A stretch of 62,603 bases of DNA from Acidobacteria bacterium UBA2161 (GTDB lineage: Bacteria > Acidobacteriota > Vicinamibacteria > Vicinamibacterales > UBA823). A model generated the notes under the pieces. The model was not told the DNA's origin and made no database searches. It was given only the letters and a program-made list of their open reading frames with translations. This document shows positions 43,238-52,220 of this stretch, one piece after another. The position numbers were made by a program, and so were the translations under genes. The stretch covers positions 54,630 through 117,232 of the forward strand of contig DCWN01000001.1 in NCBI GenBank assembly GCA_002328835.1, read 5' to 3'. The first letter of the stretch is position 1. Each line of letters starts with the position of its first letter.

Positions 43238-44287
43238 ATGTCGACACGCGTTCGGACGCGCGGCGGGTTTCACTCCATCCTCGAATCGGACCATCCCTTC
43301 GTCTTCATCGATGCGTGCATGCAGATCTGGCCCGACGCCGATTTCGAGAACGCCCATCGTCACGGCGTGACCGCCTACGCGGTGACGGCCTGGGAGCCGC
43401 ACGACGATCTGGCTGTGGCGGTCGAACGCGCGATGTTCTGGCATCTCGTCGCGCGGCGTCATTCGAATCTGGTGGTTGCGACGACGGCCGACGACATCCG
43501 GCGCGCCAAGGCCGACGGTAGGGCGGCGTTGATCCTGCACGCCCAGGGCGCCGACTTCGTGGGGAACAAGCTGCATCGAGTCGAGGCGATGCAGCGGCTC
43601 GGTTTGCGCATCATGTTGCTCGCCTACAACGCGACGAATCTGTTATGCGACGGCGCGCTGGACAGTACCGACGGCGGGTTGACGCGATTCGGGCGCCTGG
43701 TGGTCAGCGAGTGTAACCGGGTCGGCGTCGTGCTCGATTGCACGCACATCGGCAAGCGCTCGACGCTCGACATCATCGAGCACAGCGCGCAGCCTTGCAT
43801 CTTCACGCACTCGAATGCGAACGCGCTGGCCCCGAATCCCCGGAACATCGACGACGAACAGATCCGGGCCTGCACCGCGCGGGGCGGCGTCATCGGGCTC
43901 GTGTCCTGGGGACCGCTGGTGCTCCAGCCGGGTGCTCGCCAGCGCCCCAGCGTAGAGGACTTTCTGGCGCACGTGGACCACGTGGCGCAGTTGACCGGGG
44001 GTACCGAGCATATTGGCATCTCCACCGATGCGTCGCTCGGCACCTATCCGGACCACGAACATGATCCGTGGGGCGAGCCCGACTACCCGAATCCTGGCGC
44101 GGCCTACGGCGAAGCCGTGACGGCAGACGTTCGCTCGCCGCTCCGGCAGGTCGATGGCTTCTCCGATTACGCCGAGATCGGCACGCTGATTGAGGGTCTG
44201 GGCCGCCGGGGGTTCGGCGACGACGACATCGGTCGGATCCTGGGCGGCAACCTTCTGCGCATCTTCGATCAGGTCTGGACCTCCTGA
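43238..44287 (+). CDS. Membrane dipeptidase (M19)-like protein with altered metal site
   Basis: 349 residues from ATG 43238 with CCAGGAGGTC upstream. The M19 renal-dipeptidase barrel is recognisable: MLLAYNATNLLCDGALD, GVVLDCTHIGKRSTLDII, CIFTHSNANAL, PRNIDDEQIRA, and HIGISTDAS. The two second-site histidines are kept. The HxD motif that should follow 'VID' is DACMQIW here and the bridging Glu region reads LHAQGADF, so several zinc ligands are missing or substituted. Activity may be lost or changed. It runs into the Opu-type transporter genes (5-bp gap). Confidence 0.82.
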   Translation: MSTRVRTRGGFHSILESDHPFVFIDACMQIWPDADFENAHRHGVTAYAVTAWEPHDDLAVAVERAMFWHLVARRHSNLVVATTADDIRRAKADGRAALILHAQGADFVGNKLHRVEAMQRLGLRIMLLAYNATNLLCDGALDSTDGGLTRFGRLVVSECNRVGVVLDCTHIGKRSTLDIIEHSAQPCIFTHSNANALAPNPRNIDDEQIRACTARGGVIGLVSWGPLVLQPGARQRPSVEDFLAHVDHVAQLTGGTEHIGISTDASLGTYPDHEHDPWGEPDYPNPGAAYGEAVTADVRSPLRQVDGFSDYAEIGTLIEGLGRRGFGDDDIGRILGGNLLRIFDQVWTS

Positions 44288-44292
44288 TCGCG

Positions 44293-45063
44293 ATGATCGA
44301 GCTAGACACCCTGACGAAGCGCTACGGCGACCAGATCGCCGTCGACCGGCTCTCCCTGCGCGCCGAACCCGGCGAACTGGTTGTGCTGCTCGGCACGTCG
44401 GGGTGCGGCAAGACGACGACGCTCAAGATGATCAACCGGCTCGTCGAACCGTCCGACGGGCGCGTGCTGCTCGACGGCGCCGACGTCAGCTCCCTGCCGC
44501 AGCACGAGCTGCGGCGTCGGATCGGCTACGTCTTTCAGAAGGTCGGCCTGTTTCCTCACATGACGATCTTCGAGAACATCGGCATCACGCCGACGCTGCT
44601 CGGCTGGCCCGCGGATCGGATCCGCCGGCGGGTCGACGAGCTGCTGGACTTGGTCGAGTTGGACCCGGCGGGTATGCGTGATCGTCGTCCAGACGAGTTG
44701 TCGGGGGGGCAGCAGCAGCGCGTCGGCGTCGCGCGCGCGCTCGCCGCCGAGCCGACCGTCATGCTCCTCGACGAGCCGTTCGGTGCGCTGGATCCACTCA
44801 CGCGCGACCGGCTACAGCAGTCCTTCAGCCGGATCCGGTCGCAACTGGCGGTCACCGCGGTCTTCGTCACCCACGATCTCACTGAGGCGCTGCTGCTGGG
44901 CGATCGGATCGTCGTGATGCGTGATGGCCATCTGGTGCAAGAGGGCACGCCGCACGAGTTGATGGTGAATCCGGTCGACGAATTCGTCGAACAGATGATC
45001 GGCACACCGAAGCGGCAGGCGAGGCTCGTCGACGATCTGCTCGGTCGGGGGGCGCCCGCATGA
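44293..45063 (+). CDS. Opu-type (betaine/choline/carnitine) ABC transporter ATPase
   Basis: 256 residues. Walker A GTSGCGKTT near 34-42, Q-loop IGYVFQKVGLFPHMTIFENI near 76-95, signature LSGGQQQRV near 137-145, Walker B VMLLDEPFGALDPL near 155-168. The FQKVGLFPHMT stretch is typical of OpuBA/OpuCA-type ATPases. It powers uptake by the fused permease/binding protein in the next gene (4-bp ATGA overlap). Confidence 0.92.
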   Translation: MIELDTLTKRYGDQIAVDRLSLRAEPGELVVLLGTSGCGKTTTLKMINRLVEPSDGRVLLDGADVSSLPQHELRRRIGYVFQKVGLFPHMTIFENIGITPTLLGWPADRIRRRVDELLDLVELDPAGMRDRRPDELSGGQQQRVGVARALAAEPTVMLLDEPFGALDPLTRDRLQQSFSRIRSQLAVTAVFVTHDLTEALLLGDRIVVMRDGHLVQEGTPHELMVNPVDEFVEQMIGTPKRQARLVDDLLGRGAPA

Positions 45064-46580
45064 GCGAGCAACTGGCGCTGCTCCCGGCCTACCTCACCGG
45101 CCATGTGCAGTTGACGCTCGTCGCGTTGTTCCTGGGCACGGCGATCAGCGTGCCACTCGGCATCGTGGCAACGCGTGTGCGGTGGCTCGAGCAGGTGGTG
45201 CTGGGCATTGCCAGCATCATCCAGACCGTTCCGAGTCTCGCGCTGCTCGCCATCATGGTGCCGCTGCTCGCCGCGTTGCAGGTGCAGAGCATCGGCTACC
45301 TGCCGGCGATCATCGGCCTCACGCTCTACAGCACGCTACCGATCCTGCGGAACACCGTCATCGGCATCGAGGGCGTCGATCCGGCGTACACCGAGGCGGC
45401 CCGCGGGGTCGGCATGACCGAGGGGCAGCAGCTCTGGCGGGTCGAGCTACCGCTGGCGATGCCGGTGATCGTCGCCGGGCTGCGGACCTCGAGTGTCTGG
45501 GTCGTCGGGATGGCCACGCTCTCGACGCCGGTCGGCGCGTCGAGTCTCGGGAACTACATCTTCGCCGGCCTGCAGACACGGAACTACACCGCGGTCATGG
45601 TGGGCTGTGTGGCGGCCGCGCTCCTGGCGCAGTTGCTCGACGGTCTCGTGCGCGTCCTCGAACAGGGCGTCCGGTTGCGCCGCCGTGCACCCGTCGCCGC
45701 CGCGTTGTCGGTGTTGGCGGCGCTGTACCTGTTCGCGGGGGTCACCCTGGTGCGTCCGCTGCTTGCCGGTGACGCGGCGCGCCAGGTCGTCGTCGGGTGC
45801 AAGACTTTCACCGAGCAGTACATCCTGTCTGAGATCGTCTCAGGCCAGGTGACCGCGGAGACCGGGCTCGATGCGACGGTGATCCAGTCGCTGGGATCGA
45901 CGGTCGCCTTCGACGCGTTGCGGTCGGGCGATCTGGATGTGTACGTCGACTACTCGGGCACGATCTGGGCGACGATTCTGCGCCGCGAGGCGACGACCGA
46001 GAATCGGTCCGAGGTGCTGAGCGGGGTCGAGCGGGAACTGGCGGCCGACTACGGCGTCCATGTCGTCGGCGCGCTCGGGTTCGAGAATACCTACGCACTG
46101 GCGATGCGGTCGGCTGACGTGCGCGCGCTCGGGCTGAGCCGGATCAGCGACCTGATTCCGCACGCGGCCCGGCTCGTCTTCGGCGGCGACTACGAGTTCT
46201 TCGGGCGCCCCGAATGGGTGTCGCTGCAGGAGCGCTACGGCTTCGCCTTCGGCGAGCGGCGGACGATGGATCCGTCGCTCATGTATCAGGCGGCGGCGCA
46301 GGGAGACGTCGACGTCATCAGCGCGTTCTCGACCGATGGCCGGATCGCCGCGCTCGACTTGACCCTGCTCGAGGACGATCGGGGCGCCGTCCCTCCGTAC
46401 GATGCGGTGATCCTGGTGAGCGACCGCCTGATGCGGGAGCAACCCGAGGTCGTCGCGGCGCTGCGGGGGCTCGTCGGCACGATCGACGCCGACCGGATGC
46501 GTGCGATGAATCTCTCCGTCGACGCCGACGGGCTGACACCCCGGGCGGTGGCGGAGGAGTTCCTGGCGGGAAGGCGCTGA
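45060..46580 (+). CDS. Opu-type permease fused to its substrate-binding domain
   Basis: 506 residues. The first 215 are a five-to-six-helix permease with the OpuBB EAA loop (EAARGVGMTEGQQLWRVELPLAMPVIVAGL). The rest (from ARQVVVGCKTFTEQYILSEIVSG near 240) is an OpuAC-type periplasmic binding domain, with SLGSTVAFDALRSGDLDVYVDYSGT in outline. Fused permease-binding proteins occur in this transporter family. Ligands would be quaternary ammonium compounds or related osmolytes. Confidence 0.92.
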   Translation: MSEQLALLPAYLTGHVQLTLVALFLGTAISVPLGIVATRVRWLEQVVLGIASIIQTVPSLALLAIMVPLLAALQVQSIGYLPAIIGLTLYSTLPILRNTVIGIEGVDPAYTEAARGVGMTEGQQLWRVELPLAMPVIVAGLRTSSVWVVGMATLSTPVGASSLGNYIFAGLQTRNYTAVMVGCVAAALLAQLLDGLVRVLEQGVRLRRRAPVAAALSVLAALYLFAGVTLVRPLLAGDAARQVVVGCKTFTEQYILSEIVSGQVTAETGLDATVIQSLGSTVAFDALRSGDLDVYVDYSGTIWATILRREATTENRSEVLSGVERELAADYGVHVVGALGFENTYALAMRSADVRALGLSRISDLIPHAARLVFGGDYEFFGRPEWVSLQERYGFAFGERRTMDPSLMYQAAAQGDVDVISAFSTDGRIAALDLTLLEDDRGAVPPYDAVILVSDRLMREQPEVVAALRGLVGTIDADRMRAMNLSVDADGLTPRAVAEEFLAGRR

Positions 46581-46634
46581 TGAGCGGGCCGCCCGGCCGC
46601 CTCGTTCTACTCCTCGGTCTGCTAAGCTACGGCG

Positions 46635-47651
46635 ATGCGAGGAGTGGGTTCGGGAAAGGGCCGGTTCGGTCTCGGGATCCTGGCGGTCAGCCTCCTGGTT
46701 GCGGGCTGCGGCGGGAGTGAATCGGGCGGAGCCGGCGAGCCGGAACGGCTGCGGATTGCCGTCGTGCCGAAGGGCACCTCACACGATTTCTGGAAGTCGA
46801 TCCACGCCGGCGCGCTCCGGGCCGAGGAAGAACTGGGCAACGTCGAGGTGATCTATCGCGGGCCCGAGCGCGAGGACAACCGCGATCAGCAGATCTCGCT
46901 CGTCCAGAACCTGGTGAGCAGCGGCGTCGACGCCATCGTGCTGGCGCCGCTCGACGAGCACGCCCTCGTGCCCTCGGTTCGACTGGCCACGCAGTCCGGC
47001 ATTCCGGTCGTGGTCATCGATTCCGGGCTCGCCGCCGAAGCGGGGACCGACTACGTGAGCTATGTCGCCACCGACAACGTCGAGGGCGGACGGATCGCCG
47101 GTCGGCAGATGGGGGAGTTACTCGAGGGGCGGGGCCGCGTCCTGCTCCTCCGCCACGCCGAGGGGTCCGAGAGTACGATGCGCCGCGAGGAAGGCTTCGT
47201 GGAAGCGCTGGCGACGTTCCCGGACATCGAACTGGTCGATCCCCAGCGATACTCGGGTGTCACGACGGCCACGGCGCAGGCGGCCGCCGAAAGCCTCCTG
47301 ACGATCCACGACGACGTCGACGGGATCTTCTGCGCGAACGAGTCGTCGACCTTCGGCATGCTGCTCGCGCTGCGCAGCCGCGGCCTGGCAGGGGAGATCA
47401 GGTTCATCGGCTTTGACGCCAACGAGAGCCTGGTCGCCGCGCTCGCGGAGGGTGAACTGGCCGGCCTCGTCGTCCAGAACCCGATGGGCATGGGTTACGA
47501 GGGCGTCAGGACCGCAGTCGCCCATCTGCAGGGCACCCCCGTGGACCTCCGGCAGGACACCGGCGTCAGGCTCGCGACCCGCGACAACATGGACGACCCG
47601 GAAGTCGCCGAGCTTCTGACGCCAGACCTCGCGCGCTACCTCGAACAATGA
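46635..47651 (+). CDS. Sugar/nucleoside ABC transporter substrate-binding lipoprotein (RbsB-like)
   Basis: 338 residues from ATG 46635. Lipobox LLVAGC near residue 21-26, so a lipoprotein after cleavage. Periplasmic binding protein family 1 features: IAVVPKGTSHDFWKSIHAG, DQQISLVQNLVSSGVDAIVLAPLDEHAL, VPVVVIDSGLA-type GIPVVVIDSGL, GRIAGRQMGELL, DGIFCANESSTFGML. It feeds the RbsA/RbsC-like genes that follow, whose first ATG overlaps its stop. The ligand cannot be named. Confidence 0.92.
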   Translation: MRGVGSGKGRFGLGILAVSLLVAGCGGSESGGAGEPERLRIAVVPKGTSHDFWKSIHAGALRAEEELGNVEVIYRGPEREDNRDQQISLVQNLVSSGVDAIVLAPLDEHALVPSVRLATQSGIPVVVIDSGLAAEAGTDYVSYVATDNVEGGRIAGRQMGELLEGRGRVLLLRHAEGSESTMRREEGFVEALATFPDIELVDPQRYSGVTTATAQAAAESLLTIHDDVDGIFCANESSTFGMLLALRSRGLAGEIRFIGFDANESLVAALAEGELAGLVVQNPMGMGYEGVRTAVAHLQGTPVDLRQDTGVRLATRDNMDDPEVAELLTPDLARYLEQ

Positions 47652-49174
47652 CCACCGCGGGACAGCCGGCTTCGGGTCGCCACCCGCGGCTGGAGATGTC
47701 CGGCATCGCGAAGCATTTCGGCGCGACCGTCGCGCTCGATGCTGTCGATCTGCGCGTCGACTCGGGTCAGGTGCTCGCCCTGGTCGGCGAGAACGGCGCG
47801 GGTAAGTCGACGCTGATGAAGATCCTGTCTGGCGCGGTGCGGCCCGACGCGGGCGGTATCCAGCTCGATGGTGAGCGATTCGCCCCGGACGGTCCGCTGG
47901 CGGCGCGCGCCTCGGGCGTCGCGATGATCTACCAGGAGTCGAACGTCGCGCCCGATCTGAGCGTCGAGGCGAACCTGATCCTCGGGGCTGAGCGGCATCG
48001 GCTCGGGTTCATCGATCGCCCCTCCCACCGGCGCCGGATTCACGACGTGCTGGCGCGTCTGGGCCGCGCCGATCTGCCCCTCGCGGTGCCGGTGTCGGCG
48101 CTCTCTCCGGGCGACCGGCAGCTCGTCGAGATCGCGCGGGCGCTGCTGACCGACGCGCGAGTCGTCGTGATGGACGAACCCACGAGCAGCCTGGGACTCG
48201 TCGAGATCGAGAAACTCTTCGACGTCATTGACGGGCTTCGCCGCGAGGGTGTCGCGGTGATCTACATCTCTCACTTCCTCGAGGAAGTGCAGCGGATCGC
48301 CGATCGATACATCGTGTTGCGCGATGGGCGTGTGGTCGGTGACGGCGCGACGCCGGGCGTGACCGTCGGGGCGCTCGTCGAACTGATGATCGGACGGCGC
48401 TTGCCCGACATGTTTCCGGTGACGTCGCGGGCGCTCGGAGCCCCGCTGCTGGCGCTCGACGGTGTGGCCACCTCCGATCCGGAGACGCGGATCGATCTCA
48501 CGGTCCATCGGGGCGAGATTCTGGGCCTGGCCGGGCTCGTGGGTGCCGGCCGGACCGAACTCCTGCGCGGCATCTACGGGCTCGACCCGATCGTTTCGGG
48601 CGAGGTCCAGGTGGCCGGGGTCGCCGGCGGGAAGCAGGCCGCGAGCGGGCTCACGCCTGGGGTCGGCCTGCTGAGCGAGAACCGCCAGGCGGAGGGGCTG
48701 GCGCTCGGGTGCTCGGTTGGCCTGAACATGCTGCTGAGCCGCCTGGGCCCGTTCGCCCGCTGGGGCTGGCTCGATACGCGCGCGATGGCGCGCACGGTCG
48801 ACGAGCTTGTCGAGCGGCTGGGCATTCGCGCCCGCGACACGGGCCAACCGGTCGGCGAACTGTCGGGCGGCAACCAGCAGAAGGTGGCGTTCGCGCGCTT
48901 GCTTCACCACGACGTCGACCTCCTGCTCCTTGACGAACCGACGCGCGGGATCGACGTCGCCAGCAAGGCGCAGATCTACGAATGGATCGGCGAGTTGGCC
49001 GGGCGCGGCAAGGGCGTCGTGCTCGTCTCGGACTACGTGCCGGAGCTGCTCGGGGTCTGTGACCGGATCGCGGTCATGCATCGGGGGCGGATGGTCGCGA
49101 ACCGGCTCGCGAAGGACTGGACCGAGCACGACATCATGGCTGCGGCGACCAGCGGTGAAGGGCTGGCGGCATGA
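47648..49174 (+). CDS. Sugar-type ABC transporter ATPase with two nucleotide-binding domains (RbsA-like)
   Basis: 508 residues. First domain: Walker A GENGAGKST near 51-59, signature LSPGDRQLVEIARAL near 154-168, Walker B VVVMDEPTSSL near 175-185. Second domain: the usual degenerate Walker A GLVGAGRTEL near 298, signature LSGGNQQKVAFAR near 403-415, Walker B LLLLDEPTRGID near 424. This is the RbsA/MglA/XylG layout. Confidence 0.95.
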   Translation: MTTAGQPASGRHPRLEMSGIAKHFGATVALDAVDLRVDSGQVLALVGENGAGKSTLMKILSGAVRPDAGGIQLDGERFAPDGPLAARASGVAMIYQESNVAPDLSVEANLILGAERHRLGFIDRPSHRRRIHDVLARLGRADLPLAVPVSALSPGDRQLVEIARALLTDARVVVMDEPTSSLGLVEIEKLFDVIDGLRREGVAVIYISHFLEEVQRIADRYIVLRDGRVVGDGATPGVTVGALVELMIGRRLPDMFPVTSRALGAPLLALDGVATSDPETRIDLTVHRGEILGLAGLVGAGRTELLRGIYGLDPIVSGEVQVAGVAGGKQAASGLTPGVGLLSENRQAEGLALGCSVGLNMLLSRLGPFARWGWLDTRAMARTVDELVERLGIRARDTGQPVGELSGGNQQKVAFARLLHHDVDLLLLDEPTRGIDVASKAQIYEWIGELAGRGKGVVLVSDYVPELLGVCDRIAVMHRGRMVANRLAKDWTEHDIMAAATSGEGLAA

Positions 49175-50139
49175 GCGGCCTCGCCGGTCGACCCGTCTCG
49201 GCCTGGTTGCGGGCGTTGGCGCCCGCGCTGAGTCTGGCCGCCGCAGTACTCGTCTTCTACGCGATCCCGCCGCACCCGCCGCTCACGCTGTTCGATCTGC
49301 GGCTTGTGGCGGTGCACGCGATGATCGTCGGGACGGCGGCGATCGGGATGACCTTCATCATCATCAGCGCGGGCATCGACCTGTCGGTCGGTTCCGCCAT
49401 CGCGCTGGTCAGCGTGGCCGCCGCGCTGGTGCTCGAGGACGGCGGCGGTGTCGGTGCCGCGATCGTCGTGGCACTGGCGACCGGCGCCCTGTGCGGGCTC
49501 TACAACGGACTGCTGATCACCGGACTTCGGCTGCCGCCGTTCATCGCCACGCTCGGCACGCTGGGGTTCTATCGCGGTGCGGCAAAGTGGATCTCGGGCA
49601 GTATTCCGGTCACGGCGCCGACGCGCGGTCTCGAACGCTGGGTCAACCCGATTCCCGACCCACCATGGCTACTGGTGGCGCCGGGTGTCTGGCTGATGGT
49701 CGCGCTCGGCATCGGCTTCGTGCTCGTGCTGCGCTACTCGGTCCTCGGGCAGCATGCCCTGGCGATCGGGTCCAACGAGGCCACGGCGCGACTGTGCGGC
49801 ATCCGCGTGGCGCGGACCAAGGTCGCCATCTACGTCGTGGCGGGGCTTCTCACCGGACTGGCCGGGCTGATGCAGTTTGCGCGTCTCACGCAGGGCGATC
49901 CGACGGTGGCGATCGGCCTCGAGCTGGACATCATCGCGGCGGTCGTCATCGGCGGCGGATCGCTCAGCGGCGGCCAGGGCTCGATCGTCGGGACGCTGGC
50001 GGGCGCCGTCCTGATGGCCTATCTTCGGAACCGGAGCACCGTGCTGGGCTGGCCGAACTTTGTCGAGGAGATGATTGTTGGCCACATCATCATCGTGGCG
50101 GTGGCGGTCGACCGCTGGCGCGCGGGCCGGACGAGTTGA
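49171..50139 (+). CDS. Sugar-type ABC transporter permease (RbsC-like)
   Basis: 322 residues, about 9-10 membrane helices. GMTFIIISAGIDLSVGSAIALV near 53-75 and GGGSLSGGQGSIVGTLAGAVLMAYLRNR near 265-292 are RbsC/BPD_transp_2 hallmarks; the EAA-like loop SNEATARLCGIRVARTKVAIYV is in the middle. Its ATG overlaps the ATPase stop. It forms the channel for the sugar or nucleoside bound by the 46635 lipoprotein. Confidence 0.95.
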   Translation: MSGLAGRPVSAWLRALAPALSLAAAVLVFYAIPPHPPLTLFDLRLVAVHAMIVGTAAIGMTFIIISAGIDLSVGSAIALVSVAAALVLEDGGGVGAAIVVALATGALCGLYNGLLITGLRLPPFIATLGTLGFYRGAAKWISGSIPVTAPTRGLERWVNPIPDPPWLLVAPGVWLMVALGIGFVLVLRYSVLGQHALAIGSNEATARLCGIRVARTKVAIYVVAGLLTGLAGLMQFARLTQGDPTVAIGLELDIIAAVVIGGGSLSGGQGSIVGTLAGAVLMAYLRNRSTVLGWPNFVEEMIVGHIIIVAVAVDRWRAGRTS

Positions 50140-50182
50140 CGGGTGTGACCGGTCTTCTAGTCGCGATGGCCGGGGCGAGCCG

Positions 50183-50503
50183 GTGACGCGGGTCTACGTG
50201 GCCCGGCATCCGACCGACGCGCACCTGTTCAAGGGCATCCTCGAGGCCCAGGGCATCGAGGCGCTCGTGCGAGGCGAAGCGCTCTTCGGCGCGCGCGGCG
50301 AGGCGCCGGTGACGTTCGACACGCTGCCGTCGGTCTGGGTGATGGATGACGATGATGTCGATCGCGCGCGGGCACTGGCAGACGAGTATGCGAAGGGCGA
50401 CACAGCGGCTGAGCCTCGACCGACCTGGCGGTGCGCGGCCTGTCGAGAGGTCGTCGAGGGGCAGTTCAGCGAGTGCTGGCAGTGCGGCGCGACACGGCCC
50501 TGA
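50183..50503 (+). CDS. DUF2007-type protein with C-terminal zinc ribbon
   Basis: 106 residues from GTG 50183. The first 70 residues are a DUF2007 (putative signal-transducing protein) domain: VYVARHPTDAHLFKGILEAQGIEALVRGEALFG, VWVMDDDDVDRARALADEY. The tail WRCAACREVVEGQFSECWQCGATRP has two CxxC pairs, a zinc ribbon. Function unknown. Confidence 0.85.
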   Translation: MTRVYVARHPTDAHLFKGILEAQGIEALVRGEALFGARGEAPVTFDTLPSVWVMDDDDVDRARALADEYAKGDTAAEPRPTWRCAACREVVEGQFSECWQCGATRP

Positions 50504-50624
50504 AGGCTAGCCGTGTGTCCGTTGCCCGACACGTTCAACCAGGGTTGCTCCAGTCCGCCGCTGTCCGCGGTCGCAGCGGGTTGCGAGAACGAGACACGGG
50601 AGCGGATCGAGCGAGGCCAACGAG

Positions 50625-50981
50625 ATGCCGAAGCTGACGGTCGAGGGATGTGCGCCAGTCGACGTGCCGGATGGCAAGCGGCTCGTGCTGGCGATGGAGC
50701 AGGATGCCGGCGTCGACGTCCTGCACGCCTGTGGCGGGAATGCGCGATGCACGGCCTGCCGCGTCGAATTCGTCTCGGGTGAGCCCGAGAACATCGCACA
50801 GGCGGAGCAGGCGCTGCTGGCCCAGCGCAGTCTGACGGGTGTCAGGCTGTCGTGCCAGATCGTGTGCGACCGTGACATGACGGTGCGCGCGGTGAGCCGG
50901 CTGGAGGGCAGCGGCCGTCCCGACCCCGGGCCTCTCCCGAGCGAACAGATCGATCCGCCACCCACCTGGGTGGCGCGTTAG
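50625..50981 (+). CDS. 2Fe-2S ferredoxin
   Basis: 118 residues from ATG 50625 (AACGAG upstream). The plant/bacterial-type 2Fe-2S ligand set is HACGGNARCTACRVEF near 34-49 with a fourth cysteine in RLSCQIV near 76. The C-terminal 40 residues are an unrelated Pro/Gly-rich tail. A small electron carrier for an unidentified partner. Confidence 0.92.
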   Translation: MPKLTVEGCAPVDVPDGKRLVLAMEQDAGVDVLHACGGNARCTACRVEFVSGEPENIAQAEQALLAQRSLTGVRLSCQIVCDRDMTVRAVSRLEGSGRPDPGPLPSEQIDPPPTWVAR

Positions 50982-51011
50982 CAGCCCGTGCGGGCCGAAC
51001 GCCCCGGGCGC

Positions 51012-51254
51012 TCAATCGTCGATGGCCCGGAGTTGTTGGTCGAGTGCCTCGAGCGCGCGCGTCAACATCTCGCGATGGCCGGGATGTGTCGCGCGCTCGA
51101 GGTCGGCCAGGGTTCGCGTGCGAGACAGTGAGAGGTCGTGGCGCTTCGCGTCAGCCGCGCGCTCGGCGTCGGTTCGCCGGTCGGGCGGGCGCCGCTCGCG
51201 CGACGCCTCGTCCTGCTGCGACTCGATTGCCTTGCTTTCCCAGCCTCGGGCCAT
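51012..51254 (-). CDS. Small charged conserved hypothetical protein
   Basis: 80 residues. It starts MARGWESKAIESQQDEA, an opening I have seen in small conserved proteins of acidobacteria and relatives, and is highly charged and helical throughout (RERRPPDRRTDAERAADAKRHDL). No known function. Confidence 0.6.
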   Translation of the reverse strand: MARGWESKAIESQQDEASRERRPPDRRTDAERAADAKRHDLSLSRTRTLADLERATHPGHREMLTRALEALDQQLRAIDD

Positions 51255-51304
51255 GAACGCTCCTGCCGAGCGCGGGCGCCGTCGTCGAGCGGCGCCTGGT
51301 CGCC

Positions 51305-52060
51305 CTACGGGATCGGCCGCAGCCGTCCGCGATACCTGACGGTCTGACCCGACAGGACCCTGACGTCGAGGGCGAGCGGCACGTAGCCAGGGGCCTCGAT
51401 GACGATCTCGTAGACGCCGTCTTCCAGCTTCAGTCGCTGAAACGTGCCGTCGAAGTCGTCCACGAGCCCGACGTAGGCCCCGCCAACGAACACCTCGGCA
51501 TGGCGCGGGCTCACCTGTAGCCGAACGCCGCCGAGATAGTCACGGGTGACCGCGAACGTGCCGTAGCCGGCACCGTAGGCGTACGCGGGATATCCGTAGG
51601 GACGATACGCGTAGGCTCGGTACGGGTAAACGTAGGCACTGGCGTATCCGTACGGGCGGTACCGCATGCTGTACCGCGGGGAGCGGAATCCGCCGTAGCG
51701 GCCGGAGACTCCGAAGCCGGCACCGACCGAGAGGCCGCGACCCCAGCTTCGCCCAGGGGGCACGAGGCCACGGCGACCTCCGCGGCGACTGCCGGACCGA
51801 CGACCGTCCCGACCGTCGACCCGGCCGCGGATCTGGCCGGGCACGCCCGGCCGTGCTCCGCTGACGCTCGGGCCTCGGGTGACACGCGTCGGCCGACCGG
51901 CGCGCTCCGGCGCGCGGGTCGGCGCGTCGGCGGCCGGCCGGGTCGATGGGTTCCGGTAGCCGCGCCGCGTCACCTGGCCGGCGTCGGCGGACGCCACCGG
52001 AACCAGGGTCGTCAGAATCCAGGCCAGACCGACGACGAGCGTTGGTGTGCGGTGTCTCAT
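51305..52060 (-). CDS. Secreted PEGA-domain protein with Tyr/Arg/Gly-rich middle
   Basis: 251 residues from ATG 52060 with AAAGGAGCG upstream. Signal peptide residues 1-28 (TLVVGLAWILTTLVPVASADA). The middle is low-complexity: an Arg/Gly/Pro-rich stretch, then a Tyr/Ala/Pro repeat (YRPYGYASAYVYPYRAYAYRPYG). The last 75 residues are a PEGA beta domain (VRLQVSPRHAEVFVGGAYVGLVDDFDG ... YEIVIEAPGYVPLALDVRVLSG). Probably an adhesive or wall-binding surface protein. Confidence 0.85.
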   Translation of the reverse strand: MRHRTPTLVVGLAWILTTLVPVASADAGQVTRRGYRNPSTRPAADAPTRAPERAGRPTRVTRGPSVSGARPGVPGQIRGRVDGRDGRRSGSRRGGRRGLVPPGRSWGRGLSVGAGFGVSGRYGGFRSPRYSMRYRPYGYASAYVYPYRAYAYRPYGYPAYAYGAGYGTFAVTRDYLGGVRLQVSPRHAEVFVGGAYVGLVDDFDGTFQRLKLEDGVYEIVIEAPGYVPLALDVRVLSGQTVRYRGRLRPIP

Positions 52061-52220
52061 GACGCGCTCCTTTCGCTGAACGGTCGACACCCGGGCGGTT
52101 GCAGTCTTCGTACCAGCCCGACCGGCTCGATAATACGCCGCCAATTCGTGGACGGTTCGCTGGGTGTCACGTTCCGTGGCCAGCAGTGTCCGGTCTGGAG
52201 CACGGCCTTCGGAGGGGCGC

